From assembly GCA_937901445.1 (NCBI GenBank), contig CALDHY010000051.1, positions 1-40,737 of the forward strand: a stretch of DNA of 40,737 nt. The letters run 5' to 3'. The notes beneath the pieces are model-generated. The model saw only the letters and a list, made by a program, of their open reading frames with translations, was not told the origin of the DNA and ran no database searches. The first letter of the stretch is position 1. Each line of letters opens with the position of its first letter. The stretch is from an uncultured Selenomonadales bacterium. Its GTDB lineage: Bacteria > Bacillota > Negativicutes > Selenomonadales > Selenomonadaceae. Position numbers and translations under genes: made by a program. Below are positions 7,658 through 16,700 of this stretch, one piece after another.

Positions 7658-8692
7658 ATGAAAAACATTTTCGACAAAGTTAAATTAAATCAACTGGAAT
7701 TGAAAAACAGAATTTTTCGTTCGGCAACGTGGGAGGCGGCGGCTGATGACGAAGGCAATTTAACCGCGCCGCTTTATGAAATTTATTCTGAACTTGCGGC
7801 GGGCAGCGTTGGTACGATTATCACGGGAAGTACTACAATTTCGCCGCACGATAGCCTAATTGAAGGAATTGTGCAATTTCATTCAGATAAATTTATTGAA
7901 CAACACAAAAAATTAACCGGCGCAGTACACGAAAACGGAGCAAAAATTTTTCTGCAGGCGGTGATTGTCGATTCAGTTTTCTACATTGGCGACGAACTTT
8001 ATCAAATTCCAATTAACAAACTTTCAGCCGAAAATATTTCTGAAGTTGTTGAACTTTTTAAAGCGGCGGCAATTCGTGCGAAGGCGGCAGGTTACGACGG
8101 TATGCAGATTCACGCGGCGCATTTTTTCTTTTTGAGTAAATTTATCAGCCCGCTTTACAATCAGCGCGGCGACGAATATGGCGGAAACTCTCAAAAACGC
8201 GCAAAAATTTTAGGCGATATTCTCGACGCCGTAAGAAATGCAGTCGGCAAAGATTTTTGTATAATCGCAAAAATTAACGGCGACGATTTTACACAGGGCG
8301 GCTTGAAAATTGAAGATTGTATTGCAGCTTGCGAAGTTATGAAGTTGCACGGGATTGACGCGGTAGAAATCAGCGGCAATTATACTTCACGCGACGCAAA
8401 AGTTTTTGTAAACGAAGGCTACTTTAAAAATTTGGCGGTTGCAGTCAAAAATTCTTTGCCGGATTTAAAAATAATTTTGGTCGGCGGGCATCGCAGCGTT
8501 GAGGAAATGAATAAAACTTTGAATGAAACGGCGATTGAATTTTTATCAATGTCGCGCCCGCTTATTCGTGAACCAAATTTAATTAATCGTTGGCAGAGCG
8601 GCAACTTAAAGCCTTCGGCGTGCGTTTCCTGTAATTCCTGTTACAATACAAAATTTCATCAGTGTATTTTCAATTTGAGGAGGGGAATTTAA
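7658..8692 (+). CDS. NADH:flavin oxidoreductase, Old Yellow Enzyme family
   Basis: 344 residues forming a single FMN-binding TIM barrel; no C-terminal pyridine-nucleotide domain, so it is the short OYE/YqjM-like class. Visible motifs are LKNRIFRSATWE at the N-terminus, QIHAAHFFFLSKFISP then NQRGDEYGG (the family signature), CIIAKINGDDF, DAVEISG, and LVGGHRSVEEM/EFLSMSRPLIREPNL near the phosphate site. The C-terminus CVSCNSCYNTKFHQCIFN is a cysteine-rich tail common in anaerobe homologues. It probably reduces activated C=C bonds of enones using NAD(P)H; the substrate is unknown. GGAGAGTGA precedes the ATG. It ends at a TTAA where the antisense GIY-YIG pseudogene also ends. Confidence 0.9.
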   Translation: MKNIFDKVKLNQLELKNRIFRSATWEAAADDEGNLTAPLYEIYSELAAGSVGTIITGSTTISPHDSLIEGIVQFHSDKFIEQHKKLTGAVHENGAKIFLQAVIVDSVFYIGDELYQIPINKLSAENISEVVELFKAAAIRAKAAGYDGMQIHAAHFFFLSKFISPLYNQRGDEYGGNSQKRAKILGDILDAVRNAVGKDFCIIAKINGDDFTQGGLKIEDCIAACEVMKLHGIDAVEISGNYTSRDAKVFVNEGYFKNLAVAVKNSLPDLKIILVGGHRSVEEMNKTLNETAIEFLSMSRPLIREPNLINRWQSGNLKPSACVSCNSCYNTKFHQCIFNLRRGI

Positions 8693-9356
8693 ATATATTC
8701 CCAATGAAGACCGTCGGCAATTTTCCTTTGACCGCGACAAACTGCGCTTATAGTATTACCGTAAATTTTTTTATTTTGACCTGCTTTTTGTGCTGAAGAA
8801 AAAATTTCACCTGTATCTGTACAACGCACTTTTAGAGCAGTTGGAGTTTTACGCTGTTTATTTTTTGCCTCTTCGCTTAAGGGTTCATCTACATATTCAA
8901 AATGTTTTCCGGCGGCTGTCATTTGCCTACCTTTGCAAACGTTCGCAATACTATTTCTGCCTATACAAAAAAATTTCTCCTGTGTCGATGCAACGAACGG
9001 CACGTTTCTTGGTATTTGACAGCATCGCTTGTACTCTTGATTCAGGCGAAATGACACGACCAATTCCGCCATTACCGCCGTCAGTTAAATGATAACCGTT
9101 AGGAATTTTTGTATTTAATTTGGCAATCCAATAAATTTCGCGCTCATTAAGTTCATCTTCACTTTGACACTCGGCAAGAATTTCGATTTTAAAATCCGTA
9201 TTTATTTATAGCGCGTCCAATGCAAGAATTTTTATTTCTTCTGTGACTTGAAATGCGTATTTTCAATTTCTTAACGGTTTGTCCAACATACTTTTTGCCG
9301 TTCAAGATATTTGTTAAAAGATACACTACAAACGCTTTTTTCAAAATGTCTTCCAT
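8689..9356 (-). pseudogene. GIY-YIG/NUMOD homing-endonuclease-like gene, frameshifted
   Basis: Read from ATG 9356: MEDILKKAFVVYLLTNILNG, then KKYVGQTVKKL, which is the GIY-YIG nuclease core, then GRAINKYGF and a stop at 9189. In the next frame the same protein continues (KIEILAECQSEDELNEREIY, IAKLNTKIPNGYHLTDGGNG), giving the domain's conserved Glu region. A second shift near 8980 leads into repeated DNA-binding modules: TGEIF, ANVCKGRQMTAAGKHFEYV, then VRCTDTGEIFSSAQKAG and ISAVCRGQRKIADGLHWEYI (NUMOD-like). At least two frameshifts make it a decayed mobile endonuclease. Its 5' end abuts the point where the radical SAM gene loses its N-terminus, so it probably caused or marks that insertion. 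Confidence 0.75.
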
Positions 9357-9370
9357 TATTTTTGGCAAAG

Positions 9371-10012
9371 CGGCTTGAAGCAATTATCACGCTTGTAAAA
9401 AAATATCTGCCGAACATTGAAATTTTCACAATGTACGCGGCAGTTAGAAATATTAAAGCCAAAACTGACGAAAATTTGAAACGGCTGAAAATTTTGGGCG
9501 TCAATGATTTATACGTTGGGGTTGAGTGCGGACTTGATGATGTTTTAAAATTTCTCAACAAAGGTAATAGCGTTTCAGATATTCGTGAACAATGCGGCAG
9601 GTTGAATGATTCACAAATTCGCCATATGGATATGCTGATGCTCGGCACGGCAGGCAAAGTACGCGGCGAAGAGTGCGCCCTTGCCTCCGCCGAACTTGCC
9701 AACGAAATTAAACCTGATACTATTCTGATAAATACAATGACGGCTTTTCCTGAAACAAAACTTGCTGAAGATATTCAAGCCGGAAAATTTACGCCCGCCG
9801 GCGAAAAAGAAATTTTGATTGAGGAAAAAATTTTTCCGGAAAATTTAAATTTGCCGCAAACTTATTTTTGGGCGGCTCATGCGATGGACTCTGTAAGAAT
9901 TGCCGGTTACATTGGCGAAAGCAAAGAAAAAATGTTGCGGATTCTGCAAAATAATATTGACACGATTGACGAAGAAAAATTTGCAAAAACTTTTCGGCGT
10001 GACCACATTTGA
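9371..10012 (+). pseudogene. radical SAM protein, C-terminal fragment
   Basis: From about 9371 the frame reads RLEAIITLVKKYLPNIEIFT, then ENLKRLKILGVNDLYVGVEC, RHMDMLMLGTAGK, NTMTAFPETKLAEDI and so on, which matches the second half of a radical SAM barrel of the HemN/Elp3-like group. The CxxxCxxC cluster motif that defines the family is absent, because the sequence to the left is the antisense 5' end of the GIY-YIG pseudogene. The open frame does run back to 9311 but those ~20 residues are antisense of the endonuclease. No ribosome-binding site fits a new start. Without the cluster it cannot do radical SAM chemistry. Confidence 0.75.
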
Positions 10013-10018
10013 TAAAAA

Positions 10019-10047
10019 TTGCACGGCTTTTCCATATGTAATATAAT
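10019..10047 (+). promoter_or_regulatory. promoter for metH
   Basis: TTGCAC (10019-10024), 17 nt, TATAAT (10042-10047); the start codon follows 35 nt after the -10 box. The leader is too short for a SAM or cobalamin riboswitch. Confidence 0.75.
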
Positions 10048-10081
10048 ATCTTCCAAGAATTTTTCTTAGGGAGATATTTTT

Positions 10082-12526
10082 ATGATAGAAATTTTTGACG
10101 GCGCAATGGGTACAATGTTGCAACAGGGCGGCTTAAAGGCTGGCGCGTGTCCCGAATTAATGAATGTTGAAAACCCTGAAGTTGTAAAAAAAATCCACCG
10201 CGCCTATATTGACGCCGGAGCAACCATTATTGAAACAAATACTTTCGGCGCAAGCAGTTTAAAGCTTGAACATTATGGAATTTCTGCGCGAGCGCGTGAA
10301 TTGAATTTTGCCGCCGTAAAAATTGCAAAGTCTGCAGGCAATGTAAAAGTTGCCGGTTCAATGGGACCGACGGGAAAATTTATTGCGCCGCTGGGCGATT
10401 TAGATTTTGAAGACGCCTACAAAATTTTTTATGAACAAGCACAAAGTTTAGCTGAAGCGGGCGCAGATTATTTAATTATCGAAACTTGTATTGATATTCA
10501 AGAAATGCGCGCCGCACTTTTAGCCGCAAAGGACGCTTGCAACTTGCCGGTAATTTGTCAACTTTCTTACAGTGAAGACGGGCGCACGGTTACAGGTACA
10601 GACCCGCAATCTGCCGCCGTAATTTTGGAGGCAATGGGCGCAGATATTATCGGCGTGAATTGCTCGCTCGGACCGGAGCAACTTGTTCCCGTTGTAAAAA
10701 TTTTGGCTGAAAATTGCCGCGTGCCAATAAGCGTTCAACCTAACGCGGGGATGCCTTACCTTGAAAACGGCGTTACAAAATTTCCAATGGACGCAAAAAC
10801 TTTTGGCAGTTGGGGCGTTAAACTTGTTGAGGCGGGCGCAACTTTTTTGGGCGGCTGCTGCGGTACAACGCCCGAACACATTCGCGCACTTAGCCGCGTC
10901 GTTGCCAGACACAATCTCGAAGAAAAATATTCCATTATTTCAACGCATTTGCTCTCGGCGATTGAATGCGTTACCGGCGAGGCATCGGAGTTTGATTTTA
11001 ATAAACCCGCGCGAAAATTCGACAATACGCTGAAACTTGCAAGCCGCAGCAAAACTGTTGAAATTGATAAAAATCTTCCAACTGTTTTAATCGGCGAAAG
11101 AATTAACCCTACCGGCAGAAAAAAACTTGCCGCCGAAATTAAAGACGGTTCACTTTTGGGCGTGAAGAAAGACGCGCTGAATCAAGTTAAAAGCGGCGCA
11201 AAAATCCTTGACGTAAATATGGGCGTCGGCGGAATTGACCAAGCAAAAATTATGGCGCAGGCTGTCAAAGAAATTTCACAAATTACAGACGCGCCGCTTG
11301 CGATTGACACTTCAGACGAAAAAGCACTTGAGGCGGCTTTAAGAATTTATCCCGGACGCGCTTTGATAAATTCCGTAAGTTTTGAGCCTGACAGAATTAA
11401 AAAATTTTTACCGCTTGCCAAAAAATACGGCGCGGCAATTTTAGTTTTACCACTCACTGAAAAAGGCGTTCCCAAAACTGCCGAAGAACGCGTTGAAGTT
11501 GCAGGAAAAATTATTGAGGCTGCAAAAAATATCGGACTGCGCGACGGCGATTTTTTACTTGACGCACTGGTAATGACAATTTCAGCCGACGCCAATGCTT
11601 GCAATGAAGTTTTGAAAACTTTAAAAATTTACCGTGAAAAATTCGGCTACCCTTCGACAATGGGACTTAGCAATATTTCTTTCGGCTTGCCCAATCGCCC
11701 GCTGATTAATTCAACTTTTTTTGCAATGTGCCTAGCCGCCGGACTCGACGCGCCAATTATGAATCCTTATGACGAATCAATGCAAAACGCGCTTAAAGCA
11801 AGTGCCGCACTTTTGGGCAAAGATGCTAACGGCTTAAATTTCAGCAAGTTGGTTGTAAATAATTCTGAAGTTGCAGTTGAGAAAAAAATAAATTTGCCGA
11901 TTCTCGCGCAGATTAAGCAAGCGGTTATTGAAGGCGATAAAGACGAAATACCCGCGCTGATTGTCAAGGCGATTGAAGAAAATCACGACGCCAACGAAAT
12001 TACCGAAAAGGCTTTAACTGCCGCAATGAATGACATTGGCGAAGATTTCGGCGCAGGAAAAATTTTCTTGCCTCAAGTTTTACTTTCAGCTGAAACTATG
12101 CGCGCGGCTTTTAATAAAATCAAAGAAATTTTGCCCGCGCAGGAAACGGCGACCAACGGAACTTTTGTAATTGCAACTGTCAAAGGCGACGTTCACGATT
12201 TGGGCAAAAATATTACCGGCGCACTTTTGGCAAACAGCGGCTTCAAATTGATTGACTTGGGAAAAGACGTTGACTCGGCGGAAATTGTCAAGGCGGCGAT
12301 TGAAAACAATGCTGACATTGTCGGGCTTTGTGCGCTTATGACAACTACGATGATTCAGATTGATAAAGTTATTGCGGATTTACACGCGGCGGGTTGCGCG
12401 GCAAAAGTTATGGTCGGCGGCGCGGCTTTAACTCAAGAATACGCTGACGCGGCGGGCGCGGATGCTTATGCTAAAGACGGAGTTACCGCCGTAAAACTTG
12501 CAAAAAAATTAGTGACTAAAGACTAA
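10082..12526 (+). CDS. metH: cobalamin-dependent methionine synthase, three-domain core
   Basis: 814 residues. The homocysteine domain comes first (about 1-290), with zinc ligands Cys194 (GVNCSLGP) and Cys259/Cys260 (GGCCGTT). A pterin-binding TIM barrel for methyltetrahydrofolate follows (about 330-580; GERINPTGRKKL, DVNMGVG, IDTSDEKALEAALRIYPGRA). Last is a B12 cap and Rossmann domain (about 610-814) with His705 in GDVHDLGKN, the lower cobalt ligand. It moves a methyl group from methyltetrahydrofolate via cobalamin to homocysteine. The C-terminal AdoMet reactivation domain of the E. coli enzyme is absent, as in Thermotoga-type enzymes, so a separate activator is expected. AGGGAG lies 8 nt before the ATG. 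The last codons run into a heptad repeat, and hemC follows after 57 nt. Confidence 0.93.
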   Translation: MIEIFDGAMGTMLQQGGLKAGACPELMNVENPEVVKKIHRAYIDAGATIIETNTFGASSLKLEHYGISARARELNFAAVKIAKSAGNVKVAGSMGPTGKFIAPLGDLDFEDAYKIFYEQAQSLAEAGADYLIIETCIDIQEMRAALLAAKDACNLPVICQLSYSEDGRTVTGTDPQSAAVILEAMGADIIGVNCSLGPEQLVPVVKILAENCRVPISVQPNAGMPYLENGVTKFPMDAKTFGSWGVKLVEAGATFLGGCCGTTPEHIRALSRVVARHNLEEKYSIISTHLLSAIECVTGEASEFDFNKPARKFDNTLKLASRSKTVEIDKNLPTVLIGERINPTGRKKLAAEIKDGSLLGVKKDALNQVKSGAKILDVNMGVGGIDQAKIMAQAVKEISQITDAPLAIDTSDEKALEAALRIYPGRALINSVSFEPDRIKKFLPLAKKYGAAILVLPLTEKGVPKTAEERVEVAGKIIEAAKNIGLRDGDFLLDALVMTISADANACNEVLKTLKIYREKFGYPSTMGLSNISFGLPNRPLINSTFFAMCLAAGLDAPIMNPYDESMQNALKASAALLGKDANGLNFSKLVVNNSEVAVEKKINLPILAQIKQAVIEGDKDEIPALIVKAIEENHDANEITEKALTAAMNDIGEDFGAGKIFLPQVLLSAETMRAAFNKIKEILPAQETATNGTFVIATVKGDVHDLGKNITGALLANSGFKLIDLGKDVDSAEIVKAAIENNADIVGLCALMTTTMIQIDKVIADLHAAGCAAKVMVGGAALTQEYADAAGADAYAKDGVTAVKLAKKLVTKD

Positions 12527-12542
12527 TGCCTAAAGACTGGAG
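12515..12542 (+). repeat. degenerate heptad repeat at the metH 3' end
   Basis: ACTAAAG-ACTAATG-CCTAAAG-ACTGGAG, four 7-bp units in exact 7-nt register. The first two supply the last metH codons and its TAA stop, so the repeat has replaced or extended the gene's end. Confidence 0.6.
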
Positions 12543-12583
12543 ATTTTTACTCTTGTTAAAATTTTCTTGAAAGAGTGATTATA

Positions 12584-13495
12584 TTGGAAAAAATTAGAAT
12601 CGGCACACGTGCAAGCAAATTGGCGTTATGGCAGTCGGAATTTGTAGCGGCTGAATTGAAAAAAGAATTTATCACGCCGGAAGTTGAAATTGTAAAAATT
12701 CAAACTACCGGCGATAAAATTTTAGACGCGCCGCTTGCAAAAATCGGCGGCAAGGGACTTTTCACTAAAGAAATTGAAAACGCCCTAGCCGAAAATAAAA
12801 TTGATTTGGCGGTACACAGCTTGAAAGACGTACCTAACGAATTGCCCGCCAATTTTAAAATCGCCGCCGTAACAAAACGCGCTCATCCCTTCGATGCCTT
12901 TGTAAGCAATAAATTTAATTCGATTGACGAAATGCCTAAAGGCGCGGTTATCGGTACTTCAAGCTTAAGACGCGCGGCGCAAATTTTAAGTTTCTTTCCA
13001 AAATTGAAAGTTGAAAATCTGCGCGGCAACGTTGATACACGCTTGAAAAAACTTGACGAAGGAAATTTTGACGCAATTATTTTGGCGGCGGCGGGTCTTG
13101 AACGTTTAGGTTACGGCGATAGGATTAAACAAATTTTGACTGAAATAATTCCGGCGGTAGGGAAGGGTGCGCTTGCCCTTGAAATTCGCGCAGATGATTT
13201 TGAAGTTGCCGAAATTGTAAAATTCTTGAATGACGAACAAACTTTTCAAGCCACGAAAATTGAACGGGATTTTCTAAAAATTATCGGCGGCAGTTGTCAA
13301 ATACCTGTTGGAATTTTCGCCTCCATTCTTGACGATAAAATTTATGCTCGCGCAGTTATCGCCTCAATCGACGGCAAAAAAATTATCAAGGATTTTTCAA
13401 TAGCTCCGCCGGAAAAACTTTCAACTTTTGGTAAAGATTTGGCAGAAAAAATTTTAGACGGCGGCGGGCGTGAAATTCTGCGCGACCTTGTATAA
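12584..13495 (+). CDS. hemC: hydroxymethylbilane synthase (porphobilinogen deaminase)
   Basis: 303 residues. Polymerises four porphobilinogen units into hydroxymethylbilane, the shared precursor of heme, siroheme and cobalamin. Motifs: RIGTRASKLALWQ at the N-terminus, VHSLKDVPNELP with the catalytic Asp, GTSSLRRAAQ, LRGNVDTRLKKLDEG, and GGSCQIPVG with Cys238, the covalent anchor of the dipyrromethane cofactor. TTG at 12584 is preferred over the in-frame GTG at 12575, because AAAGAG (12570-12575) is then 8 nt upstream and the protein starts where homologues do. No other hem gene is adjacent. Lying behind the B12-dependent metH, it may supply tetrapyrrole for cobalamin, but that is inference. 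An intrinsic terminator follows the stop. Confidence 0.94.
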   Translation: MEKIRIGTRASKLALWQSEFVAAELKKEFITPEVEIVKIQTTGDKILDAPLAKIGGKGLFTKEIENALAENKIDLAVHSLKDVPNELPANFKIAAVTKRAHPFDAFVSNKFNSIDEMPKGAVIGTSSLRRAAQILSFFPKLKVENLRGNVDTRLKKLDEGNFDAIILAAAGLERLGYGDRIKQILTEIIPAVGKGALALEIRADDFEVAEIVKFLNDEQTFQATKIERDFLKIIGGSCQIPVGIFASILDDKIYARAVIASIDGKKIIKDFSIAPPEKLSTFGKDLAEKILDGGGREILRDLV

Positions 13496-13504
13496 AAAAT
13501 TTTC

Positions 13505-13535
13505 AAAGACAGCTTTAAAGGGGCTGTCTTTTTTT
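13505..13535 (+). terminator. intrinsic terminator after hemC
   Basis: AAAGACAGC (13505-13513) pairs perfectly with GCTGTCTTT (13523-13531), and the T-run continues to 13535. Confidence 0.88.
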
Positions 13536-13568
13536 ACATTAAAATTTCATTAAACTTTCTATAATACC

Positions 13569-13598
13569 TTGAATCAAAGCGGGAGTGGGCAGTATAAT
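13569..13598 (+). promoter_or_regulatory. promoter for the first RTX-like gene
   Basis: TTGAAT (13569-13574), 18 nt, TATAAT (13593-13598). An alternative TATAAT at 13560-13565 has no good -35 partner. Transcription from 13593-13598 would leave a leader of about 110 nt. Confidence 0.6.
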
Positions 13599-13604
13599 AA
13601 TATC

Positions 13605-13715
13605 ATTATTGATTGCCGTTTGAAATTTTTTTAGCGGTTGCAATGCCTCTGTCATTCGGCAAAATTGGTTACCTCTGATACCTCAAAAAATCCAATTTTA
13701 CTGGAGGGATGTTTT
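13605..13715 (+). promoter_or_regulatory. long, possibly structured 5' leader of the RTX-like gene
   Basis: TTGCCG near 13613-13618 can pair with CGGCAA near 13658-13663, enclosing GCGGTTGCAATGCC. Further on, TCCA can pair with TGGA across the start of the Shine-Dalgarno region. GGTTACC and GCAA..GCC strings recall parts of c-di-GMP-I riboswitches, but the required conserved core could not be laid out, so no family is assigned. Confidence 0.3.
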
Positions 13716-16700
13716 ATGGCAACTTACACAAGAAACAATGAAACTATCGACGGTTGGGACTACCATCAAGGTACATCTGCCGCTGATTCAGTTTCAATCA
13801 CAAACATTACTGTTGTAAGCGGCGGACCCGTTACAGTAAACGACTACTGGGAGCCTTATACCGTTAATGGCGGCGTTATGATTTATGACGGCAAAGACGC
13901 CAACGACACCATGAACGCCAAAAATTTGAAAATCGAAGGCGGACTTTTTCAATTTATCGGCGGCGACCAAAACGACAAATTGTCTGTCAATGGCGCAAAT
14001 GTAAGCGACGGTTCATTGAAAGTTAATGGCGCGTGGGATGATGATTCGCTTAACGTTTCAAATGTTACAGTCAGCGGCGGTCTTGTCAATGTTTACGGCG
14101 ATACAGGTACTGATAGTGTTTCAGTAAGCAAAGTTTCAGTTACAGGCGGAAATTTCATTCAACGCGATCACGGCAGAAGTAACATAAATACTGCAAGTGA
14201 AGTTACAATTCAAGGCGGACATTTTGAAGTTAGTACAGGTATTCTGGAGCGCGTCGGCGACGATCCTTTTGACGCTGATTCAGTTGTTGAAAGCATTGGC
14301 GGCAGTAATACACTTTCTGCAAACAAAATTTCAATGACGGGCGGCAGTTTGGCTGTCTACAGCGAAGGCGCAGACAATTCTATTAAAGTTACAGATGTTA
14401 CAATGACAGGCGGCTATGCAAGTATTCGCGGCGGCGTAACTGCCAACGTTAAAGGCGAACAAGGCAACGATACTATTTCTGTTTCAAATTTCTATGTTAC
14501 AAGACCGAGCAGCTATTACAGCGAAGGCGGCGAAGTTTCAATTTTAGGCGGCGGCAGTAATAATTCTGTTTCAGTTTCAAATGTTTCTGTCAGCGGCTAC
14601 ACTTCCAACACCTATAATAATGAAGGCTTTTATATCAGCGGCGGCGTTGCAAATAATACCGTTTCAGTTTCAAATTTAACACTTGACAGCGCGGGCAGAT
14701 TTTATGTTGAAGACGGTACAAGCGGCGGCGGCAAAACTTCACTCAAAGATATTACTTTTAGCGGAAATTCAACCACCTCTTTAAAAGCAAAAGGCGATAC
14801 TGTTTCTGTGGACGGCGTAAATTTTGAAAAAAGCGGCTATGTTTCACTTAGCGGCAACGGCAATATTTCCGCGCAAAATATTATAAATACAGTTGGCGGC
14901 GGCATTACAATGACAGGCGGCGAAAATTCGGCTGATGAAATTTCACTTGAAAAAGTTACAATTTCAAGCAGCAACATTTCAATAAACGGCAACGGCGGCG
15001 CAGATAATTTTACTGTAGATAACGTTTCAATGACGGGCGGCAATATTTATGTTATCGGCGGCAAAGGTAATGCAAATGTTTCTGTCACAAACATTGATAA
15101 AACCGGCGGCTATGTTGATATTGATATGGGCGGGCATGATTCGGTTACAAGCGGCAACGATACAATTTTTGTTGAAAATATTTCAAACGCCTACCGCGCT
15201 TATTTTGATATTTATGCACGTGGCGGCAATGATTCTATTTCAATTAAAAATTCTACAAACGAAGGCTATTTGAGAGCTTACGGCGGCGCGGGCAAAGATA
15301 CAATTACTGCAGAAAATATTTCAGTGTCAGGCAGTTATGGTTATTTTAGCATTGTCGGCGGCGCAGATGATGATTTAATTTCTGTAAAAGGTTCTACCAA
15401 TGCTTGGGCTTATGGCGACGAAGGCAACGATACTATTATTGCGTCAGAAAGTCATGTTGGAATTGACGCGGGCGCGGGTAATGATTCTGTTTCAGTAACC
15501 AAAATAATTGAAAATTCTGCTGCTAATTTTGACTGTGGCGAAGGTAACGATACCATTGAATTTTATGAAACTTGGATGCCCTATTATGATTCTTACACCG
15601 GCACGGGCGGTAGAGTTTCCGGCGACGCGGGCGACGATTTACTTATTGCAAGAAACGCCACTATTTACGGTACAGGATTTTTCGGCGGCGAAGGCAACGA
15701 TACAATTTCAGTTGATAACAGCACTGTAACTTCAGGTTTTAGATTTTACAACGGCGCGGGCAATGATTCTGTTTCTGTATCAAACATTACAGGGAATTTT
15801 AGCGGCGATGTAATGTTTTACAGTGAATATTCCACTTATGCAAGCGACGGCAACGATACAATTTCTTTGGATAATTGGACTTTAACGGGCGATGATTCTC
15901 AAAGGATTCTTATTAACGGCAGTATTTTCAGCGTTGATAATTCAAGCATTAACGGCGCAGATTCAATTTCTATCAAAAATATTATCGCTCCCAACGCAAC
16001 ATTTTATGTTTACGGCAAAGGCGGCAATGATACAGTTTCATTTGAAAATATGACACTCGGCGGCTTGGGTATAAGTTATGGCGATACAATGGTTAGAAAC
16101 GGTAATATTTATGGAAATTTCGACAGCGGCAACGATTCTGTTTCTGTTTCAAATATTGAATTTTACAAAGGCAGCAGCAGTTACGTATCACTGAACGGCG
16201 GCGAAGGTGCAGATACAATTTCTGTTGACGACGTAACACTTGGCGACGAAAACGACGGCAGATATACTCAAGCTCATTTAACCGTTACAGGCGGCGCGGG
16301 CGCAGATGTTATCAATGTTTCAAATGTTACAGTTACAGGCAGTTACAGCAGTGGTTACATTTTGGGCGAAGACGGCGCAGATAAAATTTCTGTTACAGAT
16401 TCAGACGGATTGCAAATTACTGGCGGCGACGGCAACGATACACTTTATTTTGGCGGCGCACTCAATGCAACTTTAACAGATATTGCGGCGGGCGATGTTG
16501 TTTCTTTGAGCGGCGATTATAAAAAGGCGTATTACAAAGACGGCGTTTTAATTTACGGCACGGGCGTTAAAGTTTCGCTTAGCGGCGTTTCGGATGTTGC
16601 AGATATTTCAAACGTTACGATTTATAACGGCAAGACAAAAACAAATGTTAAAAATTTTGTAACCGCGCTTGAATGGAAAATTGAAAACGGCGTGGCAAGT

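Noticed and set aside
10013..10081. SAM or cobalamin riboswitch upstream of metH
   Set aside because: Only about 30 nt lie between the promoter and the start codon; no room for either aptamer.
13605..13715. c-di-GMP-I riboswitch before the RTX-like gene
   Set aside because: GGTTACC and a GCAA..GCC string are present, but the GGCAAACC-GAAA-GG core and tetraloop receptor cannot be placed.
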